DNA of 64,000 bases. It comes from Cryptomeria japonica. Taxonomy: Eukaryota > Streptophyta > Pinopsida > Cupressales > Cupressaceae. The notes below the pieces were generated by a model. That model ran no database searches, was not told the DNA's origin, and worked only from the letters and a program-made list of their open reading frames with translations. The position numbers were made by a program, and so were the translations under genes. The stretch is from the NCBI RefSeq assembly GCF_030272615.1, contig NC_081412.1, positions 474,743,657 through 474,807,656 on the forward strand, written 5' to 3'. Positions within the stretch are counted from its first letter, which is position 1. Each line of letters starts with the position of its first letter. Positions 24,400-35,116 of the stretch are shown one piece after another.

Positions 24400-25333
24400 T
24401 GTTGGCAATTGACACTCATTTGATTGGTTTCAATATGTTCTCATTGATGGCAACATGTTCTGGCTTTCATATTTTGGTTTGGATGATTACTGATAGACAC
24501 TTCACTGACATTGGCACCGGCACCGACACCGACACCAACATTGATAGGTATCTTCACCGGTTGTAAGGAATTCTTTGGTTACCGACATTGTAGGCCAACA
24601 TGACTTCATCAGGTTATCAGTATTGGAGGCCAAAATCATTTTGGGAGATCCGACATCAGCAATTAATTTTGATATTTATGTATATATGTTATTTAGCCAA
24701 CATGTATATTCACTTTGTAATTATCTATGTAAGTTGACATAAGGCATGATGGATTGTAAGGGTATATAGGTCAGTTGATTAGATCATTTTGTAATATGTA
24801 AGAGTGTGAATAATATGTGAGATATGTGTGATAGATCATGTATGTGAGGACATTAATGTAAGAGGTTATTCTGGTAAGGGTTTAGGGTTTCAGACTAGAA
24901 CAAATAGGGCTTAACCAGAAATGTATTCAGGCAAAGAAGATTCTATCATTGCAGTTCACTCATTTTTCTAGATTGTAGTCTGGATTTGTATGTAGTTAGT
25001 GAGGCTCCTTTTGTGATTAAGCAGTGTTCTCTAGGCTATAAGCCTTCATGTAAGTGCAGGCCCCATTATTTTGTAATATATTTTCATATGGCTAGTGGAT
25101 TGATACTGTGCATCACAAATCCCACCGTGGTTTTTCCTCTTTGAGGTTTTCCATGTATAATTCTCTTTGTTATAGTATTAATTTGTGTGATTCACTTCTT
25201 GATTTATTTACTTCTTTCAATCTTATATGTATCAGTATATTGGTTGGTGAATGCATGTTTTGATAAGGTTAAATTTGAACATTTTGGTAGAACACTGATT
25301 CACCCCCCCTCTTAGTGTTCTTCGATTCCAACA
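24400..25333 (+). repeat. 3' LTR of TRG-D
   Basis: 934 bp, TGTTGGCA to CCAACA, roughly 90% identical by eye to 18539-19439. Upstream, between 24190 and 24399, are two G-rich polypurine-like motifs (tgtcaaagggggagtatagg near 24208 and the functional-position tract) plus a cagctcagggagagtag motif near 24305. Confidence 0.9.
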
Positions 25334-25501
25334 CCATGGACTAAAACCATAGGGTAGAAATAAATAACCAAGGAACATAGACCAACATCATGAAGGCCCA
25401 TTTTTTATTTATTAAAATAGTCACATTATAATGAGAACAAACTAAACATAAATTAGCACATATGACCACACACATGGAAAGAGCCTTCACCAAAGAAATG
25501 C

Positions 25502-26136
25502 AAATGAAGAGCCAAGCACAAATATAATTAAAATATGAATCCAATTCCATGTCAAATCCTCTACAATGAGGTAAAACACATCTCACTAGAGTAGTAAACA
25601 ATCATCAACAACAAGGCATACATCCTCTTGCGGGATCAAAACATTGCATACAAATCACCTCAACAATGAGGCGTGAACCCTCCTACTGGAGCTTAAATCA
25701 TCATAAATAAAATCAAGATGAAATAATAGATAGCTCTAAGAATCTCAAAAAAATCATACATATCCTATAGAAGAACTCAAAAACCGGTCCAACAAAACCC
25801 AAATGACGAAAACTCCATAACTGCAAAATTACTTAGACTAGCGCATACAAAACCTATTTTGTCACATATGAAACATAGATTGACACATATGACTGATATT
25901 TTGTCACATGATTAATTTTTTAGTACATATGATAATTATTTTAGCAAATTTAAATTAGAATGCAAAATTTAGAAAAGACATAACCAAAACTTGACGAAAA
26001 TGTCGAGATTGGTCTCTAGGTTCACGAAATGACTAAGGATCATCCCTAGAAGGATCGAGACACTAAATAAAACATATAATTAACATCCTAAATAGGGATT
26101 ATAACAATACAAGCAAGATTATAACAATCCAAGGAA
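25502..26136. repeat. Dispersed ~620-bp repeat, copy 2
   Basis: Same orientation as 1511-2129 and alignable from end to end. It ends with a 20-base near-perfect tandem pair (gattataacaatacaagcaa then gattataacaatccaaggaa). The preceding 25339-25501 is noncoding flank of TRG-D without a recognised feature. Confidence 0.7.
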
Positions 26137-26181
26137 GATTTAGAAAAAATAGGAGCTGCAGGAGAGGCGGGAATAGCGAGA

Positions 26182-27180
26182 ATGACTGGTTTCAATTTGA
26201 ATGGAGGAGGAGCGGGAGCGGGAAGATCGGGTGATGAAGGTTCTAGAGGATCCCACATGATGTCCACCACTAGAGGAAAAAATATGAAGCTTCTGATGGT
26301 AGTCTCAATGGGTTTTGGGATGCGAGAACCTTGTTGGTACCACCAAACAAAAATGATGACTTTACTGTTTTACCTTGTGGTGGGTAGGGTTCCAAAAAGT
26401 ATATGGAGAATCTTAGAAAATGAGGATCTCTAGATTGCAACCAAAAATGGTCTACTTTATTTCTAGGTCAAACCTCAAAGGCAAGGCTATTATGTCTGTT
26501 CCCCATAAAGTGGACCCGGAGTCTGGTTCTTGTTCCATTTCTATTCTAGTTTGTATTGTGGAAAGGAATATGGCTAATATGGCCTATATTGTGGTTGGCA
26601 AGTTTATTGGCCCTCGACCTAATACTGAAGTTGTTAGGGATTGGGTGTCACGAAAATGGAAGGGAAAGGGTCAAATCGATGTGGTAGCCATTTCTAATGG
26701 TTTTTCTTATTCTCCTTTGCCTATGAGGAGGAGCTTTGATCTATTTTAGTGGGTGGTCCCTCGGTGTTAGGAAAATCATCGTTGGCTCTCAAGAAATGGC
26801 AACCATGCTTTAACCCAAAGGAATGGGAATGTAATGAGACCCCTATTTGGGTGTGGCTACCAATTTTTTATATGGAGATCTGGGGTGAAGAAATCTTTGT
26901 TTGGATAGTGACCTTCTTTGGTGAGCTTCTTTCAGTTAACCGGATGACCTTTGTGAAGAGGCGTCTGGTGTATGCCAGAATATGTGTGAATGTTCAAAAA
27001 TCTACTAATTTACTGAAGGAGGTTGACCTCTTCCCTAAGTTGGGTAGATGGGTTTATAAATTTGAGTATAATTCTATTCCCTTTGCTTGTTTTCATTGTA
27101 AAAAAGTTGGTCATTGGGCCAAGGAATGCCCTTCTAAGCCTATGCCTAAGAGGACTTGGAAGAAGAAAATCTTAGACTAA
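26182..27180 (+). pseudogene. LINE (L1-type) ORF1 remnant with zinc knuckle
   Basis: Three frames must be joined. 26182-26433 is Gly/Arg-rich. 26420-26749 contains KGQIDVVAISNGF. 26749-27180 contains NETPIWVWLP, MTFVKRRLVYARICVNV and a CCHC knuckle CFHCKKVGHWAKEC near 27090. This arrangement (a DUF4283-like domain followed by a knuckle) is characteristic of ORF1 of plant L1-type LINEs and of related domesticated genes. Frameshifts near 26425 and 26745 break it. No endonuclease or RT (ORF2) follows in the window; the sequence runs into the inverted-repeat element at 27251 and then Tat-I. The LINE may continue beyond the far end of Tat-I. Confidence 0.75.
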
Positions 27181-27250
27181 GGGGGTGGATTTGGTGGTGT
27201 CCCCATCTTTGGATCCCTCTCCATGTATGGATGGATTGAATAATATCCCA

Positions 27251-28243
27251 GGGTGAACTCACAATACTGGTTCCCACTTTTTGACCAACTTTGACACTTA
27301 TATGAATATTTTGAAAAAAACTTTCACTTTCTGACACCTATAACTTTTAAACTGTTAAGAATTTGAAAATGATATAAACTAGTGATTTTTAGCATCTTGT
27401 CTATAGATTCTAAATATATATTTTTCAAATTTGTTTGAATAAAATTTTATTGATTTTTCCATCTCCCTCAAAAAGTAATTTTTAACAGCAAACAACATTT
27501 TTTAAGACTGATGTGTATCCTGAAACGCATAATTTTTTTTATATAAATTATAAAAACTTAATTATTTTGAATTTTGGTTTGTAACATCAATACCCAAGGC
27601 ATGCAGTTGGTTTGATAGTGATATGTTGAATATTTTTCATTTTATTAAGTTTTGAAGTTCGACTAATTATAATTTAGATATAGGTGTACGTTTGAACACA
27701 TAACTTGTTCTATATATATCAAAATTCAATTTTCTTTTTTTTGTTAGAAAGAAAACATCAATACCTAGGGCATAGATATTTTTCAGAATTTTTTTGAATT
27801 AGTTTACTATTTTTCCCAATGCATTGAACAAAGAAGTTCATGTTCGGTGAAAAACCTACATTCATAAGAAATAAAATAAAATTATATTAATGAAATTAAA
27901 TATATAAAATGTTATACTATTTGGAAAGCTTATAATAAGGACTAAATAATTTTAAAAAAGAACTTTTAAATGAATTAATTTAAACCCCCAAAAGATAATG
28001 TAAAATTGGTTTTTTATCAGCATTTGATAGATGCAAAGGAGACTCCATTGCAAGTATGATTTAGAAGTAGAGAGGTTCTATCCAAGAAATTTTGATCTAA
28101 GAGCCTTTGATTTAACTCTCTTCAATTAATTACTTAAAATGGGACCTCTTAAAGATTAAATCATTATATTTTCTAAAAACTGTATGATTTCAGCAAAAAT
28201 CAGGACGTACCAAAAAATGGGAACCAACTTTGTGAGTTCACCC
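27251..28243. mobile_element. Putative terminal-inverted-repeat DNA transposon, non-coding
   Basis: The left end (gggtgaactcacaa, 27251) is matched by the reverse complement of the right end (ttgtgagttcaccc, ending 28243). Similarity extends about 33 bp inward with around five mismatches. The flanks are ccca on both sides (27247-27250 and 28244-28247), a possible 4-bp target duplication, but short enough to be chance. The ~990-bp interior is AT-rich and codes for nothing visible, so it would be non-autonomous. The superfamily is not assignable from these ends. Confidence 0.6.
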
Positions 28244-29190
28244 CCCAGGTGTTCAATGTTATCACTGTTTAGAAAATTGGGTATTCTTGTCCCATAGTCA
28301 GCTAAAATTTTGCAAAAATGTGTTTGGCATGGCCTTGTTGCCTCTGTGTTTTTTTGGTCAAAGAGGGTTTAAGGTTTTTTGAAAAATTTTAACCCTTCCT
28401 ATTTTTCAAAACCCTTGCGTTCTATTTCTGCATTACTTTTTCCACTTAAGGAAGGGTCGGTTTATCATGAAAAGTGCCCCTCCCATAGGTTTTCTCTAGG
28501 CGGTCTTTCAAATATTTTAGCATTTTACGCCTTTACCTATGTATTGTTTTAATCTTTTTTGGGCTTCTTAAATATCGTACAAGTTAAGGTTTATCCTGCA
28601 GTGTGCATTGGTTCGCTGAGAGAAGATGCCCGTGGTTTACAGTATACGAAGCAGTGAAAAGGGTAAGCGGGCCCGACCAAAGGATGGTACGTCAACTAAA
28701 AAGAATGCATCTTGTATTAGATCCAATGGCTCGCGTTGCTTCGCTGGCCAAGATACATGCGACTTACCCTCTCCAAAATACCAAAAGAGTTGGCGGGTCC
28801 CAGAGGTAAGCGTTTCCTTTGGTTAAAGGATGATCAGTTCAGAAAAGATCAATGACTGACGTTGATTCGCAGTCGAAAGCTATCCATGTTTTACCTTTTG
28901 CAAAGTAGCGAAAAGGTGGAGGGCCAAGCAAGGTAGCCACAACAAGGTTAACAAACAACTAGGTTTCCAAGATCCTACAGTTATCATTTCTTCACAAAGA
29001 AGAGTTGCCCAAGATTTAAACTCTATGAAATAGCGAAGAGGTTGGTGGGCCCAAAGGATAAGCTAGTTGCAGTTTTAAAGGCTGATCAAGTAGGAGTTGA
29101 TCGGATGGCTCGTGTGGATTCGCAGCCCCAAATCAAATGGAGGTTACCATTCGTGAAATAGAAAAATGATGTTGCAGTTACAAGGTGTAT

Positions 29191-30678
29191 TGTTGGCATT
29201 ATGTGAACTGGTATGAGAACATAATGACATTGTGTGTTGTCATTGATGTCAATATGATGAAGAGAAGAAGAACCAGTATAACACTGTGAACCGACATTTG
29301 TGCCAAAGTGAAGTGGTGTGTTTGTTTAAAATGAACCAGCATATGGTTATGGGAACCAGCACATGCAAGTGGTGTATGACTACCGATTGGTGGTCTCAAC
29401 TTTAGGGTTTCTGATTGGAGCGTTTCAAGCCTATGTGGCTCAACTGGTGACTTTGTGTGATGAGTTAGCATGGTAATGAAGAACAGATCATATTGCCACG
29501 TAAGCCTTGTGTGCATGAAGGATCTTGCATGAAGAAGATTGTTCCTATGTACCTCAGGAATGTGTGAAGTCTGTAAATGGTGATAACGTGTGATGGGTTA
29601 GCAGCCACCATGAAATCAGTGGAAAATGGATGATGGAGAATGTCTTGAGATTGGATCAAGACTATTGTATTTAATGCAGTGTGCTAAATGGTCAAGATTG
29701 AACTATTTGAATTCCTTAACCTAATAGGTTTAGGGTTTAGGGTTTATGCTATTGACCTATCTGTTTTGCTATAAGGTCGATCTTGTGATTCTTTCAAAGG
29801 TTGTTGGCAAAAGTTGTGTGTGTGTAGAAGAGATACGTGATTCTTACCGGACTAGAGGAGAGAAGTGATACCTGTAGAGTGTAAGTGTAGAAGGCAAAGA
29901 GGAGCTTAAGCAGATTTGCATTTGCATTGAGTGCTATTATCAGGTCATTGTTATACCTATTGATCTTTAACCACTTCAATAGTTGTGAAATCCCTTAACC
30001 GGGTAGCCTTAACTAGCTTGCTATAAATCCTTTGATAGGGTAACTCGAAGCTATTGAGTTATTGATATCCTCTAGCTATTGAGTTCTTGAAATCCTCTAA
30101 CAAGGTAACCTTTAACAGGGTTTAACCCTTAACTGGGTATTGTAGCCATCCCTTAACCGGGTGATCCCTAACAGGATCGGTTTCTAACAGAACCTATTGT
30201 ATCTGTCTTTAACTGGACAAGGCTCGTAATAGAGCGGACTTCTAAAGAGTTCAAAACAAGCTTGTGGGTATTCATTCCCACCCTGGTTTTTCCCAGTTGG
30301 GTTTCCATGTGAAAAATATGTGTGTCAAGTGTGATGTCTTCTTCATGTCATGCTATGATTTTTTTTTGTTAAGCGGTGATTCATGTTGATCTAGCAGTAA
30401 TATGTACATCTTTGATGGTAGATTACCTCTTCATGTATTAGGGTAAAATGGAAATGAAGTGTTAGATTATATGAGAAGATAAGTGTCAACCAGTTTATGT
30501 TTGTCTCAGTTATTCTGGGTTTTGCCGGTTGTACTCTATTTAAGGACCGGTGGTACTGTTTGTCTATCAATGCATAATGTCTGCTGACAAACCAGTTTAA
30601 GGTTGTGTTTTTGTTTGTATTGATTCACCCCGCCTCTTAGTACTGGTTTGGTACTATTTTTTCATCATTAAGTTATCA
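29191..30678 (+). repeat. 5' LTR of Cop-E
   Basis: 1,488 bp, TGTTGGCATTATG to GTTATCA. It contains a telomere-like triplet (ggtttagggtttagggttt) at about 29727 and a TATA-like tataagg at 29770. Downstream are repeated taac-gggt phrases (30000-30180) and, near the end, the GTGGG-CCCAC hairpin and a TGATTCACCCC block. Minus-strand frames inside it recur in the 3' LTR and are not genes. Confidence 0.95.
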
Positions 30679-30692
30679 ATTGGTATCAGAGC
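30679..30692 (+). other. Primer-binding site of Cop-E (initiator tRNA-Met type)
   Basis: attggtatcagagc follows the LTR end directly. The match to the plant copia consensus is exact over tggtatcagagc. Confidence 0.9.
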
Positions 30693-30749
30693 ATCCTCTA
30701 GGTCCTCTGTGTTATAAGCTTAACCACTTGAGGTAAAGATCCCAGTCTA

Positions 30750-31585
30750 ATGATGAAGAGGGAAGGTCCAAAGTTTAACAAAGAAAACTTCAGTATATGG
30801 AAAGATAGAATGAAGATATACATCAGAAGCATGGGTGCTCAACACTGGAGCTGTGTTGAGAGTGCCTATGTTGTGCCTACTGGTACTCTTACCGATGACC
30901 AAAAGGGAGAAATGCAGGAGAATGGGCAAGTCATGGAAGCCCTAATTAGTAGTTTATCTGACATTGAGTTTATTGATGTCCAAGATAAGGTAAATCCCAA
31001 AGAGGTATGGGATACTCTTGAAAATATCTATGGTGGTGATGAGCATGTAAAACAAGCTAAGGAAGAAAGCCTTAGAGGGAAGTTTGAAGACATGCGGATG
31101 GTTGAAGGTGAGACCATTCAACAGTATGGAATAAGAATCAAAACCGTTGTTGGAGATATCAAGAGTGCAGGTGATAAAATGGAAGATTCCACTATGGTAA
31201 ACAAAGTCCTGAGATCCCTATTGTCGGTCTATGCAATAAGGGTTGCTACTATTTAGGAACTGAGATCAATAGACAAGACTAAGGTATCCCTATACTCCAT
31301 CATTGCAAAGTTGATAGCCTATGAGCTAAATAGTTTTGATGGTAGTGTTCAAAAGACTGAATCAGCATTTAAAGCTGCTGCTGTACCATCCAAAAAAGGA
31401 AAAGAAGCTAGCACCAGTGGTGAACCAAGATAGCGTAGAGAAATAGATGATGAGGAGATTCTGATGGCATTTGAAGCTCTTCTTTCTAGGAAACTTCCTA
31501 AAGGAACTGACAAATATAGAGGTAAGCTCCCTTTGAAATGTTTTTCTTGTAACTAGATAGGACATATTGTTGTTAACTGCCCTAA
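30750..31585 (+). pseudogene. Cop-E gag
   Basis: The reading frame begins at an ATG at 30750 and is open for 168 residues to a TAG at 31254. It then continues through TAGs at 31434 and about 31554. The gag core shows NFSIWKDRMKIYIRS, PKEVWDTLENIYGGDEHVKQ and SLRGKFEDMRMVEGETIQQY. One CCHC knuckle follows (CFSCNxIGHIVVNC, near 31540, interrupted by a TAG). A one-base shift near 31585 moves reading to the pol frame. It is closely similar to the gag of Cop-G, and more distantly to that of Cop-A. Confidence 0.85.
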
Positions 31586-34500
31586 TGTGACAACAAGGAC
31601 AAATCAGAAAGGTTCAAGAAATTCAAAGGAGGAAACCGGAGAAATTGTTTTGTGGCAGTTGATGAAGGTTTCATAGATGAGGAATCAGAGGATGAAGAAA
31701 ATGAAGATATTATGTTTGTTGCTATCAAGGAAGATATGTCAGACAAGAAAGCTCTTTTCTCTCGGTTTGACAATTCCAATGAGTGGATCATTGACAATGG
31801 CTATTCTCACCATATGACTGGTGACCAGAGCAAGTTTCTATCCTTGGAAGAGTATTATGGTGGTGTGGTTTGCTTTGGAAATGATGCACCATGCATGGTC
31901 AAAGGCAGAGGGTCCATCTCTCTGAATGGAAAGAGTAATGCTGATAATGTATATTGGGTTGATGGTGTCAGACACAACCTTCTGAGTGTTGCCCAGCTAA
32001 ATGACAGTGGTCTCACTCTGGAATTCAAGAATGGAGTGTGCAGAATCAAAGGAAAGAATGGTGAACTAGTGGCCATCGGCATGCAGACCAAAGGTAACCT
32101 ATTTCAGCTGAATGCGAATATAAGTATATGTCTTATGGCTAAATTTGATGATAGCTAGATATGGCATAGGAGACTCTGCCATGTAAACTTTGATAACATT
32201 GTGAAGGCTAGTAAGATCAAGGCAGTTAGAGGGTTGTCGGTGCTAAGCAAACTGGCTAATACCTTGTGCAGAGAGTGTCAATTGGGGAAAATGTCTTCCT
32301 CAACCTTTAAAGGTAAACCTTTCACTACTGACAATTTGCTTGATCTTGTGCATACTGACTTGTGTGGTCCTATGAAAACTAGAAGTGTGCAGGGTGATAG
32401 GTACTTCATGATTCTCACTGATGACTTCTCAAGAATGATGTGGGTCACATTCTTGAAAGATAAGTCCAAATCTTTTGTAAAGTTCAAAGCTTTTAGAGCA
32501 TTAGTGGAGAAGGAAAGTGGCAAAAGGATCAAGTACCTGAGAACTAATCAAGGAGGAGAATTCACTTCCGATGAATTCAACAAGTACTGTGAGGAACATG
32601 GCATCAAGAGGAAACTGTCTACCCCCCAAACTCCACAGCAAAATGGCCTAGCAAAGAGAAATAACCAGACTGTGGTTGAAGCAGCTAGAACCATGTTGAT
32701 TCAAGGAAAGGTAGCTCACACCTTTTGGAGAGAAGCGGTGAGCACTGTAGTGTACACAATGAACCAAGTACTCATCAAGAAAGGCAAGGATAAAACTCCT
32801 TATGAGTATTGGATAGGTAAGACACCTGTGGTTAGCTACTTTAAAGTGTTTGGTAGCAAATGTTACATCAAGAGGAGTGAACACCAGAGAAAATTTGATT
32901 TGAAATGTGATGAGGGAATATTCCTAGGGTATTCTACCAAGAGCAAAGCTCTCAAGTGTTTCAATAATAGGACTCAGAGAATTATGGAAAGTATCAATGT
33001 AAGAGTTGATGAAACCTCTGAGAAAACTGAGGAAACCGGTAGTGAGCAAGCGGTAAATGAACCAGTTGTCAGTCAACCAAGTACCAGTAACAGTGTTCCT
33101 ACATTGGCAGATGTAGATGCTGATACTGATGGAGATGAGGATGAAGAAGAAAAGCAAGAGGAATTTGTTAAGACCATTCCTCGATATGTCAAGCTGAATC
33201 ATGATCCTAAGAAGATCATAGGAGATAAGGATGTTGGAATCCTTACAAGAAGAAAGGTCAGAGAAAGCTCATGTTTGATCTCTAAATTTGAGCCTAAGTC
33301 ATTCAAAGAGACACATAAAGATGAAGATTGGATCAAGGCTATGGAAGAGGAACTTGACCAGATAGAGAAAAATGGTACATGGTCTTTGGTACCTAGACCG
33401 GAGCATAAAAATGTCACTGGTACCAAATGGGTTTTCAGAAATAAGTTGAATGAGGATGGCATGGTGATTAGAAACAAAGCCAAACTGGTGTGTAAAGGAT
33501 ATGCCCAAGAAGAAGGAGAAGACTATGGAGAAACTTTTGCACCTGTAGCCAGATTGGAAGGAGTTTGTATGCTTCTTGCATATACAGCCTTTAAAGGATT
33601 TAAAGTATATCAAATGGATGTAAAATCTACATTCCTAAATGGTGTACTTGAAGAGGAGATGTATATAGAGCAACCAGATGGGTTTTCCCTATCAGAAGAT
33701 AGTGACATGGTGTGTAGGCTACATAAAGCCTTCTATGGTCTAAAGTAGACACCTAGAGCATGGTATGAATGTCTGCACTCCCATCTTGTGAAAATTGGAT
33801 TTGAGAGAACAAGTGAACATAGAAATATCTACTTGAAAACTGAAGGAGATCAAATTCTGATCTGTGAAGTATTTGTTGATGACATTATCTTTGGTGGAGA
33901 TGACAAGATGAGTCATGAGTTTGCAGATGAGATGAAGAAGGAGTTTGGGATGTCACTCATAGGGGAGATTAAGTTCTTCATTGGACTACAAATTCACCAG
34001 ATGAAAGATGGAATCTTTACCACTCAGTCCAAGTATGTCAAAGAGGTGTTGAAGACCTTTGGCATGGAAGATAGAAAACTGGTTGGTACACCGATGGTGA
34101 CTAGTTGTAAACTATCCAAAGAGGATGACTCAGCATTGGTTGATGAGAAGGAATACCGATCAATGATTGGTAAGTTGCATTATGTAGCACACAGCAGACC
34201 GAATATTGCACATGCAGTTGGTAAGTTGCATTATGTAGCGCACAGCAGACCAAATATTGAACATGCAGTTGGCATTACTACAAGGTTCCAGAAAAGTCCA
34301 AGAGAATCCCACTTGGTTGCAGTCAAGTGGATTCTTAGGTATCTAAAGGGAATAGTTGACTATGGATTATGGTACCCATATAGCAATGATTTCAACCTAA
34401 AAGTATTCACAGATGCTGATTGGGCAGGGAATGTGGATGATCGGAAGAGCACAACCGATGGTACATTCTTTCTTGGTGGCAGACTAGTCTCATGGATGAG

Positions 34501-34876
34501 TAAGAAGCAGAGTTGTATCTCTCAGTCTACAATGGAAGCGAAGTATGTTTCAGCTTTCATGAACTACATTCAGACAATCTGAATGAAGCATGTATTAAAT
34601 GGCTTCAAATTTCTTATATCTGAACCAGTAAGCATATTCTATGATAACACAAGTGCTATCAATATTTCAAAGAATCCAGTTTTACATTCTAGAACCAAGC
34701 ATTTTGAGCTTAAATATCATTTCTTGATGGAAAAGGTTCAGAACAAAGAGATTGCACTAGAACATGTTTCCAGTAAGGAGCAGTTAGCAAACATATTCAC
34801 CAAGCCTCTCCCAAAGACTACATTTATGTACTTAAGAGGTGAATTAGGGGTACTGCCCCTTCAGGAGGTGAACTAA
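31586..34876 (+). pseudogene. Cop-E pol: protease, integrase, RT, RNase H
   Basis: Frame 2 runs 3.3 kb with only three stops: TAG near 32156, TAG near 33746 and TGA near 34580. The protease site reads WIIDNGYSHHMTGD, with Asn for Ser in the Asp-Ser-Gly motif. The integrase has the HHCC region ([22 protein letters not shown]) and both Asp ([16 protein letters not shown]), but the catalytic Glu position reads Lys (NGLAKRN, ~32645). RT shows [27 protein letters not shown] and an intact FVDDIIFGG box (~33875). RNase H has VFTDADW, STMEAKY and YDNTSAIN. An in-frame 51-bp tandem duplication lies between RT and RNase H. The end is at 34876, followed by G-rich 3' UTR motifs. Confidence 0.92.
34169..34270 (+). 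repeat. In-frame 51-bp tandem duplication in Cop-E pol
   Basis: Units 34169-34219 and 34220-34270 differ by only a few bases. The translated 17-residue unit GKLHYVAHSRPNIAHAV is repeated, with Glu for Ala in the second copy. The corresponding region of Cop-A and Cop-G has one unit. Confidence 0.95.
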
Positions 34877-35116
34877 AGGTATTTTCTCCACATCAGTTAG
34901 GTATTGCATAGTCATTTCTTTTGATTGATGTGTTGAAGGATGCTACTCCTCAGGGGGAGTAGCATAATGGAATAGGGAAGCTTGTGCCTCCACTTTGGCA
35001 TTATTGTCAAAGGGGGAGAAGATGTGAAGCAAAGAAGATATCTGCAGAATTTGGGGGAGAAGATGTGAAGTGGATAGATATCTTTGTATATTGCCATCAA
35101 TGCCAAAGGGGGAGAT

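Larger units (their letters stand above)
18539..25333 (+). mobile_element. TRG-D: long gag-only LTR retroelement with an extra ORF
   Basis: LTRs at 18539-19439 and 24400-25333 flank 4.9 kb without any protease, integrase, RT or RNase H motif. The target-site duplication is perfect: ccatg at 18534-18538 and at 25334-25338. The primer-binding site after the 5' LTR (attcatatcaaagcc, 19440) is a decayed version of the tRNA-Met site, and the polypurine tract is aaaggaagagat (24388-24399). It is a relative of TRG-B with homologous first and last coding modules plus a central ORF that TRG-B lacks. Confidence 0.9.

Noticed and set aside
27331-28190. Coding capacity inside the inverted-repeat element
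   Set aside because: No frame of meaningful length or transposase-like motif on either strand.
29199-29516. Minus-strand reading frames repeated at 35125-35397
   Set aside because: They lie in both Cop-E LTRs and recur only because the LTR is duplicated.
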